DNA of 64,000 nt from Mariniphaga sp041686935 (GTDB lineage Bacteria > Bacteroidota > Bacteroidia > Bacteroidales > Prolixibacteraceae), in assembly GCA_041686935.1 (NCBI GenBank), contig JAWLCW010000015.1, forward strand, positions 62,001-126,000. The letters run 5' to 3'. Made by a program: the position numbers and the translations under genes. The first letter of the stretch is position 1; every line of letters starts with the position of its first letter. Of the stretch, positions 43,219 through 52,047 are shown piece after piece. Below the pieces are notes generated by a model. The model ran no database searches, had not been told where the DNA came from, and saw only the letters and a program-made list of their open reading frames with translations.

Positions 43219-45198
43219 TTAATTCAATTTGTAGCCAATCAATCTTCTTTCACCGTTTCCTAAAACTTCAATCTCCATTTTGCCAGGTTCCACTATTGAC
43301 CGGGTGATTTGTATTTCCGGAACCTCTTTTTCAAATGGAACTACGAGGGTTACAAAACTGACGTTACTTTTTTCAGCCTCCTTTTCTACCAGGTATTTAA
43401 AAGCCGGGCGCGGTTCTTTAATAGTATATTTAAAAGAAACCCAGCCTTCCTCTTCTTCCAGTTGCAACCCCGGTTGAGGTTGAGTTTGAACGAAAACATT
43501 CCAGCCATCTTTAAAACCGGTTTGGGCTGAATTATTGATGCGGTTAAAAACCGCATCTCCCCCACCCGGAGCCAGTTGAAAATGAACGGCCACATCGCCG
43601 GTTGCGGAACCGAAGGCTTCGTCGATAATAACAAAATACCTTTTATCTACAAAAAATACTGCACGCCGATGGGTCAAATCTTCGTAGCTTTTGTTTTCAA
43701 TTACCAAAATATCGAGACTGTCTCCGGGTTGCCATAAAATCAGGGTTGGATCGTATTTTGAATTTTTACCATCAAGTGTAAGTGTTTGGTGCACTTTGGT
43801 TTGCCGAAACCAGGCACGGCCTTCGGGATTACCACTGTAAATGTAGCTTCCGGCGTCCGGCATCAGGTTTCTTCCTCCGGCATATAAGTTAAAAGTTCCA
43901 TTATCAGGCTGACTATGACTGCCACCGTCGGGACCGCACTTTAAAACCAAACAAACGGCATCCTCATCCCAACCACTTCGCATGGAATAAAGTCCGCTAA
44001 CTGGAAGCGCATACGCAGTGGAATCAGGTTTTTTCCCTTCTTTTCCATCTGTAGCCAGATATAAAAAATCTTCCCTTCCAAAAAACTCCGCCCATTCACT
44101 GAACCTGTTGTTATGCTGCCCCGGTGTTCCTTCCCAGGCATCGCCAAACTGCACGTTGGTTCCATTTGGGAGACACAATTTCATTGGAACCTCGCACATT
44201 TTTTCAATTCGTTCGAGATAAGAGTCAGGAAAAGCATTTTCGATTCCGTTCATTTTGGCCAGTTCGTAGGTTCTGAGAAACCAGCCGATACATCCCAAAT
44301 GGTATCCCATGGCCAGCTCGCGCTGGTGCCCGTCAGGGTATACCTGAATGTTAATTTCATTATTTAACCGGAGAAAAGCTTCTTCGCGCCATTTTTCAGC
44401 ATTTTTAAATTCCGGAAAAGTGATGGCAATAAATGCCATTCCTTCTGCTTCCATCAAACCCCAGTTACTGCGGGTAGTATATTTTGTCATCAGGTATTCG
44501 GCATGGTCGTAAAAGCTATTCAAAAATGCCACAAGCATTTCGGGAGTAAAAGAAGGAGAATCTATAAACCGTTGAAACAAACCTGTCCAGCGGTAACCGC
44601 GGATTCCGGCCTCAATGGAGCGCCAGGCATATTTGTGGTTTTCATCGTTGGGATTTTTCCGGGTCCAGTCCATCAGTTGTTCGCCCCACGCTTTGGCATA
44701 TTTTTCATCGCCGGTGTGCCAGTAAACTTTTCCCATGGCTTCCCAGAAACTCATCCGGTTTAACTGCCATACCCATTCGTTATCGGGTACCGGCCGGGTT
44801 CCCCAGTCGATGTCGTCGCCACAAAAGTATGGCGGATAGGCAGGTTGACCGACAAAAATATGTTTCAATGCATTGTTTGCCTTTTCAAAATCTTTTTCGG
44901 TGGCAATGTTTCCCTTGGAAGAAGCTTTTAAGTTTCTGGCGATGGGGTGGCTGACCGTATTTCTTTTTTTGTAATAGTTGAGAAGTTCTTCTGCTGCCTT
45001 TTCAGGATTATCTATAGATTGTTTTACTTTTTGCAGTCCCTTTTCAGATAAATCTAACCTTTTTAGAAGTTTTTCAGTTTCTGCAGGCGTTTGTGCAGCA
45101 ACGGTTTCAAAAAGAAAACAGAAAAAGGTTAAGACCAGAAAAAGGTTTTTTCTGAATTTGGTTTGGATTTTTATTTCGGTTTTGGTTTTCATCTGCAA
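43219..45198 (-). CDS. Heparinase II/III-family lyase (PL12/PL15-like) with HSQPD variant
   Basis: 659 aa with an N-terminal extension before a signal peptide (LFETVAAQ, about residue 36); the ATG at codon 3 is an alternative. The helical N-domain shows HIFVGQPAYPPYFCGDDIDW, DNEWVWQLNRMSFWEAMGKV, YAWRSIEAGIRGYRWTG and RSNWGLMEAEGMAFIA; the beta-domain has GPDGGSHSQPDNGTFNLYAG and MPDAGSYIYSG. The usual HxHxD is HSQPD, so the second His is Gln. Family layout suggests an exo-type lyase. It is the first lyase gene downstream of susCD on the transcript, 393 nt away across a REP-rich gap. Confidence 0.86.
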   Translation of the reverse strand: MQMKTKTEIKIQTKFRKNLFLVLTFFCFLFETVAAQTPAETEKLLKRLDLSEKGLQKVKQSIDNPEKAAEELLNYYKKRNTVSHPIARNLKASSKGNIATEKDFEKANNALKHIFVGQPAYPPYFCGDDIDWGTRPVPDNEWVWQLNRMSFWEAMGKVYWHTGDEKYAKAWGEQLMDWTRKNPNDENHKYAWRSIEAGIRGYRWTGLFQRFIDSPSFTPEMLVAFLNSFYDHAEYLMTKYTTRSNWGLMEAEGMAFIAITFPEFKNAEKWREEAFLRLNNEINIQVYPDGHQRELAMGYHLGCIGWFLRTYELAKMNGIENAFPDSYLERIEKMCEVPMKLCLPNGTNVQFGDAWEGTPGQHNNRFSEWAEFFGREDFLYLATDGKEGKKPDSTAYALPVSGLYSMRSGWDEDAVCLVLKCGPDGGSHSQPDNGTFNLYAGGRNLMPDAGSYIYSGNPEGRAWFRQTKVHQTLTLDGKNSKYDPTLILWQPGDSLDILVIENKSYEDLTHRRAVFFVDKRYFVIIDEAFGSATGDVAVHFQLAPGGGDAVFNRINNSAQTGFKDGWNVFVQTQPQPGLQLEEEEGWVSFKYTIKEPRPAFKYLVEKEAEKSNVSFVTLVVPFEKEVPEIQITRSIVEPGKMEIEVLGNGERRLIGYKLN

Positions 45199-45243
45199 GT
45201 TTTAATGGTTAAAAGCCTTTTTTTACTTTGCGTTCTCTTCAAT

Positions 45244-45269
45244 CACCGGGCTAAAGCCGCGGTGTAAAA
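45244..45269 (+). repeat. REP-like palindrome
   Basis: Element with GGCTAAAGCC as inner stem, followed by TAAAA. Confidence 0.8.
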
Positions 45270-45359
45270 TAAACTGTTTTTCAATTTCAACAAACCAGTT
45301 TTAAGGTGGCGGAATAAAATACCAGTATTCAAAGACTGGTATAACACTGCTCTTTTTTT

Positions 45360-45381
45360 CACCGGTGCTTTAGCCCGGTGG
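45360..45381 (-). repeat. REP-like palindrome, reverse orientation
   Basis: CACCGGTGCTTTAGCCCGG; the T/A change matches that of the element at 45244, so the two form a matched inverted pair. Confidence 0.8.
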
Positions 45382-45469
45382 GTTGACACGTTGCCTCTTT
45401 GATCAGCTTTAGCGTTTAATTCATTATTAAAGGCTGAAGCCTTTTTCTCTCGGTTGTTATGTCCGTAAT

Positions 45470-45495
45470 CACCGGGCTGAAGCGCCGGTGTAAAA
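45470..45495 (+). repeat. REP-like palindrome
   Basis: Element with CTGAAGCGCCGGTG, followed by TAAAA, 97 nt from the susD stop. Confidence 0.75.
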
Positions 45496-45591
45496 AACAG
45501 GAAAACAAAGCCGCAACACGTTTTTCAACGCATTACGGCTTATGCTCTCTGCTAAACCTTTTTGGTTCTTATCATTTCATCGCCACCTTTT

Positions 45592-47394
45592 TTAATTCCA
45601 TCCCGGAGTTTGTTCTATTGCCGGGTTTTGCGAAATCGCACTCAGCGGAATCGGCCAGAAATAGTGTTTGTTTTCGTCGAATACCGGATTTGCCCAGTCG
45701 GTTCCCTGGTAAACATCAACATAATCAATGCCACCTACTTTGGTAGTTTTAACCACTGCAGCACCGGCGGGATCGATTTCAGCTTTCATGGCAGCATCAA
45801 AACGAATTCCTAATGAAGGAGTTTCAAGTTTTTTGCCTTGCTTCCAGCGCCTCAGGTCATCATAACGGAAGCCTTCCATAAACAATTCGATGCGGCGTTC
45901 GCGGCGTATTTCAACAAGTAATGATGAAACACCGTCGTTGGCGTACCGTGGATCCATTGGAGGATTCAAACCAAGGTGCGGCATTCCCACACGGTCGCGC
46001 AACCTGTTGATGCTGATATCCAAATCGGCCTGGGTAATGGTACCCAATTCGGCCATGGCTTCCGCATAATTCAGAAGCGCTTCCCCAAACCGTAAAATAA
46101 TGGCTGGAGTATCCGAAACATTATAACTGGCATGTGCTGTAACGGGTTCATAAACCTTGGAAATGGAGTAACCGGTTTCAGAAGTCATACCTCCCATACC
46201 TGACAAACGCGGGTAGGTGCGGGTCTGGTCATTCCGATTCCATTGCCAGCGTTCCACATCATCCGGATGTAAAATGGTCTGGCGTAACCTGGGATCGCGA
46301 TTTTCAAAAACATCCCGAATTGAGGCATCACCCTGGTATTGATCAGAGAGCGTAATGGGCAATCCATCGGTGCAAAGTACATCTTCCACATAACTTTTGG
46401 TTGCCCCGCCGTTATAACCGCGGTGGTAACTTTGAACGTGGTTTGTGAATACTCCCAGTTGGTATCGTCTCCAGTACATCACTTCGGGCACGCCGGTTAA
46501 ATCGGACATAATTTTATGCATGGCCTGGTAATCGTTTTCAGGGTCGCCGGTTGAATACAAATCGTAAGGTCCGTTATCCATCAGTTCTTTGGCCGCGGAA
46601 GCCGCTTCCTGAAGCCACATGTTGGCATCGGAGCCTACACCGTGGTATTTTCTCCAGGTTCCCTCGAACAGGCAAATTCTGGATTTAATCAACAATGCAG
46701 CCCATCGGTTAAGCCGGCCCGGTGCACCTCCGTCGCCCCAGTCGTTGGGTAACCACTGGGTAGCAAAATTCAAATCTTCCAATACCTTAGCCATAACTTC
46801 TTCACGGGAATTCAATGGGGCATACAACTCTTCCGAGTCAATGTTCAATTCCCGTTCAACCCAGGGTGCACGGCCATATTTTGAAATTTTGTCGGCATAA
46901 AACCAGCCGCGGAAAAGACGGGCTTCTCCTGCATATTTATTTACGGTAGCCTGGGTAACGCCATTATCAAGTGCCTTGCTATAATTGTCCATGAATACAT
47001 TAATTGTTCGAACAAAAGCCCAACCACCGTCTCGCCAGCCATACATTTGCGGACCGGTCGGAATCGTGTGTTTTCCGGCACGCACTTGCTGATACCGTTC
47101 ATGGCGTGAATGGCGCGGAGCAATATTGTCAGAAAACTCATCAATATACCAAAGACTCTGATTGTTACTATCAAAACCATCGTCGTGCGCCATTAAAATC
47201 GGGACATCGTTATCGTTCCGGGCCAGATCGTAAATCCGGTTGTTGTAAACCATCAGGTCGTTCTCTGTATTCCAGAACGTTTCGTTGCTAATCCGGTCCA
47301 GCGGATACCTTTCCAGAAAATCGTTGTTTAATTCACAACTGTATATCAGTGTGACCAAAACTATCAAACTTAGCTTTATGATATGTTTTTTCAT
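45592..47394 (-). CDS. susD: SusD/RagB-type glycan-binding outer-membrane lipoprotein
   Basis: 600 aa with lipobox LIYSC (Cys20). Starts with the family pattern CELNNDFLERYPLDRISNE and TFWNTENDLMVYNNRIYDL; internal TPR-like helices (ARLFRGWFYADKISKYGRAP), RLNRWAALLIKSRICLFEGT and the C-terminal LLVEIRRERRIELFMEGFRY and YFWPIPLSAISQNP are SusD hallmarks. It binds the polysaccharide at the cell surface and acts as the lid of the SusC channel. It follows susC by 21 nt in the same operon. It is the only SusD in the window, which sets it as the uptake partner for all enzymes encoded downstream. Confidence 0.97.
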   Translation of the reverse strand: MKKHIIKLSLIVLVTLIYSCELNNDFLERYPLDRISNETFWNTENDLMVYNNRIYDLARNDNDVPILMAHDDGFDSNNQSLWYIDEFSDNIAPRHSRHERYQQVRAGKHTIPTGPQMYGWRDGGWAFVRTINVFMDNYSKALDNGVTQATVNKYAGEARLFRGWFYADKISKYGRAPWVERELNIDSEELYAPLNSREEVMAKVLEDLNFATQWLPNDWGDGGAPGRLNRWAALLIKSRICLFEGTWRKYHGVGSDANMWLQEAASAAKELMDNGPYDLYSTGDPENDYQAMHKIMSDLTGVPEVMYWRRYQLGVFTNHVQSYHRGYNGGATKSYVEDVLCTDGLPITLSDQYQGDASIRDVFENRDPRLRQTILHPDDVERWQWNRNDQTRTYPRLSGMGGMTSETGYSISKVYEPVTAHASYNVSDTPAIILRFGEALLNYAEAMAELGTITQADLDISINRLRDRVGMPHLGLNPPMDPRYANDGVSSLLVEIRRERRIELFMEGFRYDDLRRWKQGKKLETPSLGIRFDAAMKAEIDPAGAAVVKTTKVGGIDYVDVYQGTDWANPVFDENKHYFWPIPLSAISQNPAIEQTPGWN

Positions 47395-47415
47395 TTCTTA
47401 TTCTTTTTAACGTTA

Positions 47416-50400
47416 TTAGAATGTAACCTTAACACCAAGTGAATACACCTTATCGAAGTAATATTCCTGAGTAACCGTTGCCGTTTGTTCCGGATCGAGC
47501 GGTTTATGCATGCCCGTAAACGTGAACAGGTTCATGCCCGATAAATATATTTGTGCCCTGCTCATGCCTATTTTTTGCGCAACAGAACCAGGCAACCAGT
47601 AACTTAAGGTAATGTTTTTCAGGCGCATGTAAGCTGCATTCTGTACAAAGCGCGATTGCGGAATAATGTTCTTTTTATCGTTTGTACCGATGTGCGGAGC
47701 GGCGAAATAAGCATCCGGATTATCAGGGCTCCAGCTTTCCTCCAGGTACCATTTTTCGATATGACCGGCATTGAACGGGTAAAAGGCGTTCCAGTTTCCG
47801 TTTGACGGGAGGTAATCGCGTTTCATCCTTCCCTGAAAAAAGAGGTTCAATGTCAAATCTTTATACTGAATATTCGGATTGATACCAAAAGTATATCTTT
47901 CGGTTGAGTTTCCGATAATCTGTCTGTCGCCCGGGTCTTCAATGGTACTGCTTCCGGCATCGATTTTGCCATCGCCATTCAAATCTTTGTACTTCATATC
48001 ACCCGCCTTCCAGTTGGCTCCAACACGCGACTGGTCGGCATGTTGCGCCACTTCTTCGTCGGTCTGAAAAATACCTTCGGTAACATAACCCCAGATTTCA
48101 CCGACTTTCTGGCCTTCACGCCATTCCGACAAGGCTCCGGTTGGGTTGTCGTATTTGGTAATTTCCGACTGGTTATCAGCCAAAGCCAGTGTCAAACTGT
48201 ACATGATATCCTGTCCGATACGATCTCGCCAGGTAACGGCCAGTTCCCATCCGGTAGTTCTTAAATCAGCCGCATTGGACTGCGGTGCAGATGTACCCAG
48301 TAACGAAGGATATTCCACATCCATCAGCATGTCTTTGGTGTCGCGCTGAAACACGTCAATAGCTACATCCAGCCGTTGGTTAAGCACTGTAAAATCGAGC
48401 CCGATATTTTGGGTTGCAACTGTTTCCCAAGTTAAAGAGGGGCTTACCAAACCTGCTGGAGAAACATAGGGAATACGGCCTGCCGAGGACATCATGTAAG
48501 GCGAGGTGCCTGTACCCATGGTTGAAATATAAGGATAAAGATTACTCAACAATTGGTTTCCAAGTGTTCCGTAAGAGACTCTTAACTTAAGGTTATCGAG
48601 CCAACTGCTTGCAGCATCCATAAACGGCTCATTGGAAAGCCTCCAGGCTGCTGAGACAGATGGGAAGAACCCAAAACGATCATCCATCGGAAAACGGGAA
48701 GTACCGTCGTACCGACCGTTGGCTTCCAGTAAATATCTGTCTTTAAAGCTGTAATTCAACCTGTAAAAAATACCACGCAATGATTGATGCGACCGGCTGC
48801 CATAGGTCTGCTGGGTGCCTGTAGTTGCGCTGATATCAGTAATCAGTGGGGTAATCAGGTTAGCAGCCCTTGCTCCTACATAAGTGTTTCTTCCCCATTC
48901 CTGGTTGAACCCAACCATGGCTTTAAAGTAGTGGCCGGCCAGTTCTTCGTAGGTGTATTCAGCATACGCATTCATAGCGTAATACTGATTATAGTTTGAC
49001 CAGTTCTGAATCCAGTCGTCACCGCTGAAGCCATTTCCCATTTCCAGGTTGGCAAGGTCGGTATTTTGAATTCCCTCAATTTTACTGGCCACATCCTGTC
49101 GTTCGCGGTGGTAGGTACTGTAGGAAAAATCTCCACGAACGAGCAATCCTTTAACTGGAGTAAGGGTGAATCCCTGTTTCATCAGCATTCTGTGTTCGGT
49201 TTCCACATCGCGGCCACCTTCTTCCCAGTATGGCAATGCGTTCAGGCTCAGAAAATATTTACCAATGTATGGTTCATAGTTTGCCCGGTCGCCTGGTTCA
49301 AGGTAATAGGGTAAATCGGGAAAAGTTACCATGTGGTTGGGTTGTACCCTGGCCACGGTATTGATGTTTACATCCCAGTTGTAAAAGTGGGGCTGGTCGT
49401 TGTGCTCTGCACTCCAGTTAATCTGGCTGTCCATGGTTAACCAATCCGTAATTTCAACATCACCTTTCATTAGCACATTGTACCTTTTGTACATGTAATT
49501 TTTGTCGCGGGGAAGTTCTGCCCAGCCTTCCTTGTCGAGGAATCCGAAAGAAACGTAATAGGAAGCTTTATCCGTTGCACCCGAAATATTCAAATCATAT
49601 TTCTGCTGGTGCGACCAGTTGGCAATGGTCATATCTTTATAATCGGTAAAACCATAGCGGCGAAGATCTCCCTGGTAAACTCCCCATTCGTTTTCAAAGG
49701 TGGGATTTTGATTCCAGCGCTGGAATCCTTCCAGATAATCTTCATCGTACCTTGGATTTCCGTTTGTTCTGATGGTAGCCTGGTTCCAGGCCAATGCAGC
49801 TTTGTACGGATCGTTTTCCGGATCAATTAAAGAAATGGGAACGGTGGCTGACTGCTCGGTTGCCAGCGTAACGGTCATTTTACCCGGTTTCCCCTTTTTG
49901 GTTTCCACCAGAATAACCCCAAAAGCAGCCCTGGCGCCGTAAACGGCGCCGGCGGCGGCATCTTTCAACACAGTAACACTTTCAATGTCGTTGGGATTGA
50001 GTTTGTCCATGTTTCCGGGTACACCATCAATTAAAATGAGGGGATCACCTCCGTTAATGGATTCAAAACCTCTGACGTTAAAATCAGCAGTACGCGTAGG
50101 GTCACCATTTCTGATGGTAATGTTCAGGTTGGGAATCACCCCCTGCAAACCCTGCCCGGCAGAAGTAATAGGTCGGTTTTCCAGTCTTTCGGCGGTTGCC
50201 ATACCCACTGAACCTGTGAGGTTGGCCTTTTTCTGGGTACCATACCCAATGGCCACAACTTCTTCCAAACCAATGGTTTGGGCCACTAATATTACATTAA
50301 ACACGGCCTGGGTTCCAACAAAGATTTCCTGTGGCAACATACCCACAAATGAGAAAACCAGCGTGGCATTGTCGTTTACACCGGACAATGAAAAATCTCC

Positions 50401-50592
50401 GTCGATTCCGGTGACCGTCCCTGTGGTTGTACCTTTAATAATAACAGTTACACCCGGCAGAGGCTGGCCTCCTTCATCCACTACTACCCCCGTTACAGTT
50501 TTCTGGGCATACGCACCAAAACTTACCGCAACGAAAAGGAAACATAGCAATAAAAAGCGCATAGCTTTTTTCATTCCATTTTTCTTTTTCAT
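47416..50592 (-). CDS. susC: SusC/RagA-type TonB-dependent outer-membrane transporter
   Basis: 1058 aa from ATG 50592, followed by another ATG six codons later and a signal peptide (FGAYAQ); the frame runs 35 codons further upstream but with no better start. After the signal comes the CarboxypepD_reg-like domain (VTGVVVDEGGQPLPGVTVII), then the plug (VVAIGYGTQKKANLTGSVGM, GLQGVIPNLNITIRNGDP, ILIDGVPGNMDKLNPNDIES, AAAGAVYGARAAFGVILVET) and the 22-strand barrel ending YSLGVKVTF with the aromatic terminus of outer-membrane proteins. There is no STN domain, so it does not signal through an anti-sigma factor. It imports oligosaccharides using TonB energy. It is the first gene of the minus-strand array. 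Confidence 0.97.
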   Translation of the reverse strand: MKKKNGMKKAMRFLLLCFLFVAVSFGAYAQKTVTGVVVDEGGQPLPGVTVIIKGTTTGTVTGIDGDFSLSGVNDNATLVFSFVGMLPQEIFVGTQAVFNVILVAQTIGLEEVVAIGYGTQKKANLTGSVGMATAERLENRPITSAGQGLQGVIPNLNITIRNGDPTRTADFNVRGFESINGGDPLILIDGVPGNMDKLNPNDIESVTVLKDAAAGAVYGARAAFGVILVETKKGKPGKMTVTLATEQSATVPISLIDPENDPYKAALAWNQATIRTNGNPRYDEDYLEGFQRWNQNPTFENEWGVYQGDLRRYGFTDYKDMTIANWSHQQKYDLNISGATDKASYYVSFGFLDKEGWAELPRDKNYMYKRYNVLMKGDVEITDWLTMDSQINWSAEHNDQPHFYNWDVNINTVARVQPNHMVTFPDLPYYLEPGDRANYEPYIGKYFLSLNALPYWEEGGRDVETEHRMLMKQGFTLTPVKGLLVRGDFSYSTYHRERQDVASKIEGIQNTDLANLEMGNGFSGDDWIQNWSNYNQYYAMNAYAEYTYEELAGHYFKAMVGFNQEWGRNTYVGARAANLITPLITDISATTGTQQTYGSRSHQSLRGIFYRLNYSFKDRYLLEANGRYDGTSRFPMDDRFGFFPSVSAAWRLSNEPFMDAASSWLDNLKLRVSYGTLGNQLLSNLYPYISTMGTGTSPYMMSSAGRIPYVSPAGLVSPSLTWETVATQNIGLDFTVLNQRLDVAIDVFQRDTKDMLMDVEYPSLLGTSAPQSNAADLRTTGWELAVTWRDRIGQDIMYSLTLALADNQSEITKYDNPTGALSEWREGQKVGEIWGYVTEGIFQTDEEVAQHADQSRVGANWKAGDMKYKDLNGDGKIDAGSSTIEDPGDRQIIGNSTERYTFGINPNIQYKDLTLNLFFQGRMKRDYLPSNGNWNAFYPFNAGHIEKWYLEESWSPDNPDAYFAAPHIGTNDKKNIIPQSRFVQNAAYMRLKNITLSYWLPGSVAQKIGMSRAQIYLSGMNLFTFTGMHKPLDPEQTATVTQEYYFDKVYSLGVKVTF

Positions 50593-50955
50593 GAAAACAG
50601 TTTTTAGGTTAAAAATTAAAATAATAAAGACAAAAAGATATTTAAAATCGGGAATCTTTTGAGGGGGTGAATCGTAGATTAGACTGGTCTTTTTCATACG
50701 AAGGTTTAATTATTTATTAGAATAGTTTAATATCTTACCAATTTCAGTTAAATGTACCAGGAAAAAAATTTGCATCCTGACTGTTGGTTTCTTTTAGCTA
50801 TAATGAAAATACGTTCTCTTTTCTTTGCAATACCTCACAATCGATTGCACAAATTACGAAAATTTACAAATCAAATCCAAATTAAAAACTATATTTTTTA
50901 AAAAAAAAAATCTTAACTTGTTCTGAAAATTTATAATTACTTAATTCTGAAAATT
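50593..50955. other. Divergent promoter region between susC and the CHAT operon
   Basis: A very AT-rich 363-nt gap without a gene. It must hold start signals for both the susC array and the plus-strand CHAT operon. A run of about 15 A/T at 50892-50911 and repeated CAAAT motifs are visible; no dyad large enough to call an operator was found. Confidence 0.6.
50850..50881 (-). promoter_or_regulatory. Possible Bacteroidota promoter for susC
   Basis: On the minus strand TTTG (50878-50881) lies 21 nt upstream of TAATTTG (50850-50856), roughly fitting the -33 TTTG / -7 TAnnTTTG pattern with one base missing. It would give a long leader of about 250 nt. Other TTTG triplets nearby weaken the call. 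Confidence 0.25.
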
Positions 50956-52032
50956 ATGCCATTATCTCAATTCTTTAACAATTTATGGGAAAACGTAAAA
51001 AAGTCGCCCGCCTTTGTGCCTGCCTATATCGAATTCAGCGCAGAACAGACTGATGAACCCGGGATGTTTTCACAGCCCTTTAACGACCGCCACCACTATT
51101 TTATGGTTAGCGTAAATGAGATGTTTTTGTCGTACCAAAGACTGTGGCACCAGAATTTTTCTCCCATGGTTTTTTCTGTGTGCAACTTTAAATACGACGG
51201 TGAATCGCTGGAGATACCATATATTATAGGCCCGTCGCATTTGAAAAAATTCGAACAGAAATTGCCCAAAGGAATGTTGTTTTTAAATACGCCTGTTGTG
51301 GGCGTTCATCCGTGGCGCGGAGGAAACCTTTCGTTAAGTATTATTCTGTGCCGGGTTAAGGAAACCAACAACATTGAAAAAATTCTGAACATTGTGGAAG
51401 ATGTTTCAAACAGCCTCGATTTTTCGTCGGGCCTGAACAGTTACATAAAAATTGGCAAGGTGGTTTTAAACGGATTTGACAAACTGCTTGGATTTGAGCA
51501 AACAAGCCCGCTGCTGGGCATTAACAACAATTTTGGGCAGGCGGCAGGAAATGAATTCCGCCCGGGATATTTTGCACTTATTCAGGGTGACGGTCTGGAC
51601 CACAGCAAATTTTGGGTAAAAAACAAACGGCTTTGTTACGGCGACAGCCTTGCATCTGCCGAACCTTACCGGGAGGATGATTTTGTGCTGTTTAAAATTG
51701 GTATTGCCGACGACCGCAAAGATGAAGAAACACTGTCGTTTTACAAACACTATAAAAGCATCTATGAATATATCAGAAACCAGTCGGAATTAAATCAAAG
51801 CCAGTTGGAGAATTTAAGGGTAAGACTGAGGCAACTGGCAGTTGAAATAAAAATGAGCCCCGACTTAACCCCAGCACAGGCTGACCGGATTTGGAATGAA
51901 CAAAAAACGGAGATCGAAAGTTTTGTAAATATGCTTACCAAACTCGACGGAGCAGCAGAGAAAATCAGGATTGGCGAAGTTGATGTTGTGGATAAGATTA
52001 TGAATGAAGCGGCAGGTGATTTAAATTTTTAG
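50956..52032 (+). CDS. Uncharacterised protein, first gene of the CHAT-TPR operon
   Basis: 358 aa without signal peptide or membrane segment, so cytoplasmic. I do not recognise the family with certainty. Residues about 1-250 look like a mixed alpha/beta fold (YIEFSAEQTDEPGMFSQPF, PPVVGVHPWRG-like HPWRGGNLSLSIILCRV, GKVVLNGFDKLLGFEQ, FRPGYFALIQGDGLD); residues about 255-350 are charged and helical (SELNQSQLENLRVRLRQLAV, AQADRIWNEQKTEIESFVNM), probably a coiled-coil or adaptor region. It is 15 nt upstream of the CHAT gene and shares its strand, so it is a probable partner: a sensor, inhibitor or substrate of the protease. This role is inference from position only. Confidence 0.8.
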   Translation: MPLSQFFNNLWENVKKSPAFVPAYIEFSAEQTDEPGMFSQPFNDRHHYFMVSVNEMFLSYQRLWHQNFSPMVFSVCNFKYDGESLEIPYIIGPSHLKKFEQKLPKGMLFLNTPVVGVHPWRGGNLSLSIILCRVKETNNIEKILNIVEDVSNSLDFSSGLNSYIKIGKVVLNGFDKLLGFEQTSPLLGINNNFGQAAGNEFRPGYFALIQGDGLDHSKFWVKNKRLCYGDSLASAEPYREDDFVLFKIGIADDRKDEETLSFYKHYKSIYEYIRNQSELNQSQLENLRVRLRQLAVEIKMSPDLTPAQADRIWNEQKTEIESFVNMLTKLDGAAEKIRIGEVDVVDKIMNEAAGDLNF

Positions 52033-52047
52033 TTCCATTTAAAGGTT

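Larger units (their letters stand above)
45199..45591. other. Intergenic REP cluster between susD and the first lyase
   Basis: No gene was found. Three REP-like elements (45244, 45360, 45470) alternate in orientation with AAAGGCTGAAGCC and GCTTTAGCGTTTAATTC companion motifs. Hairpins of this kind downstream of susD could lower or stabilise expression of the downstream genes relative to susCD. Confidence 0.65.

Noticed and set aside
42401..45495. Repeated palindromes as a possible CRISPR array
   Set aside because: Spacing is irregular, copies occur in both orientations, a protein gene lies among them, and no cas genes are present. A REP family explains them better.
49985..50662. 225-codon open frame antisense to susC
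   Set aside because: Lies wholly over the well-supported SusC signal, CarboxypepD and plug domains; composition is that of a mirror frame.
50593..50697. Longer SusC N-terminus starting at 50697
   Set aside because: The additional 35 residues contain a second hydrophobic segment before the true signal peptide; the ATG at 50592 gives the normal SusC layout.
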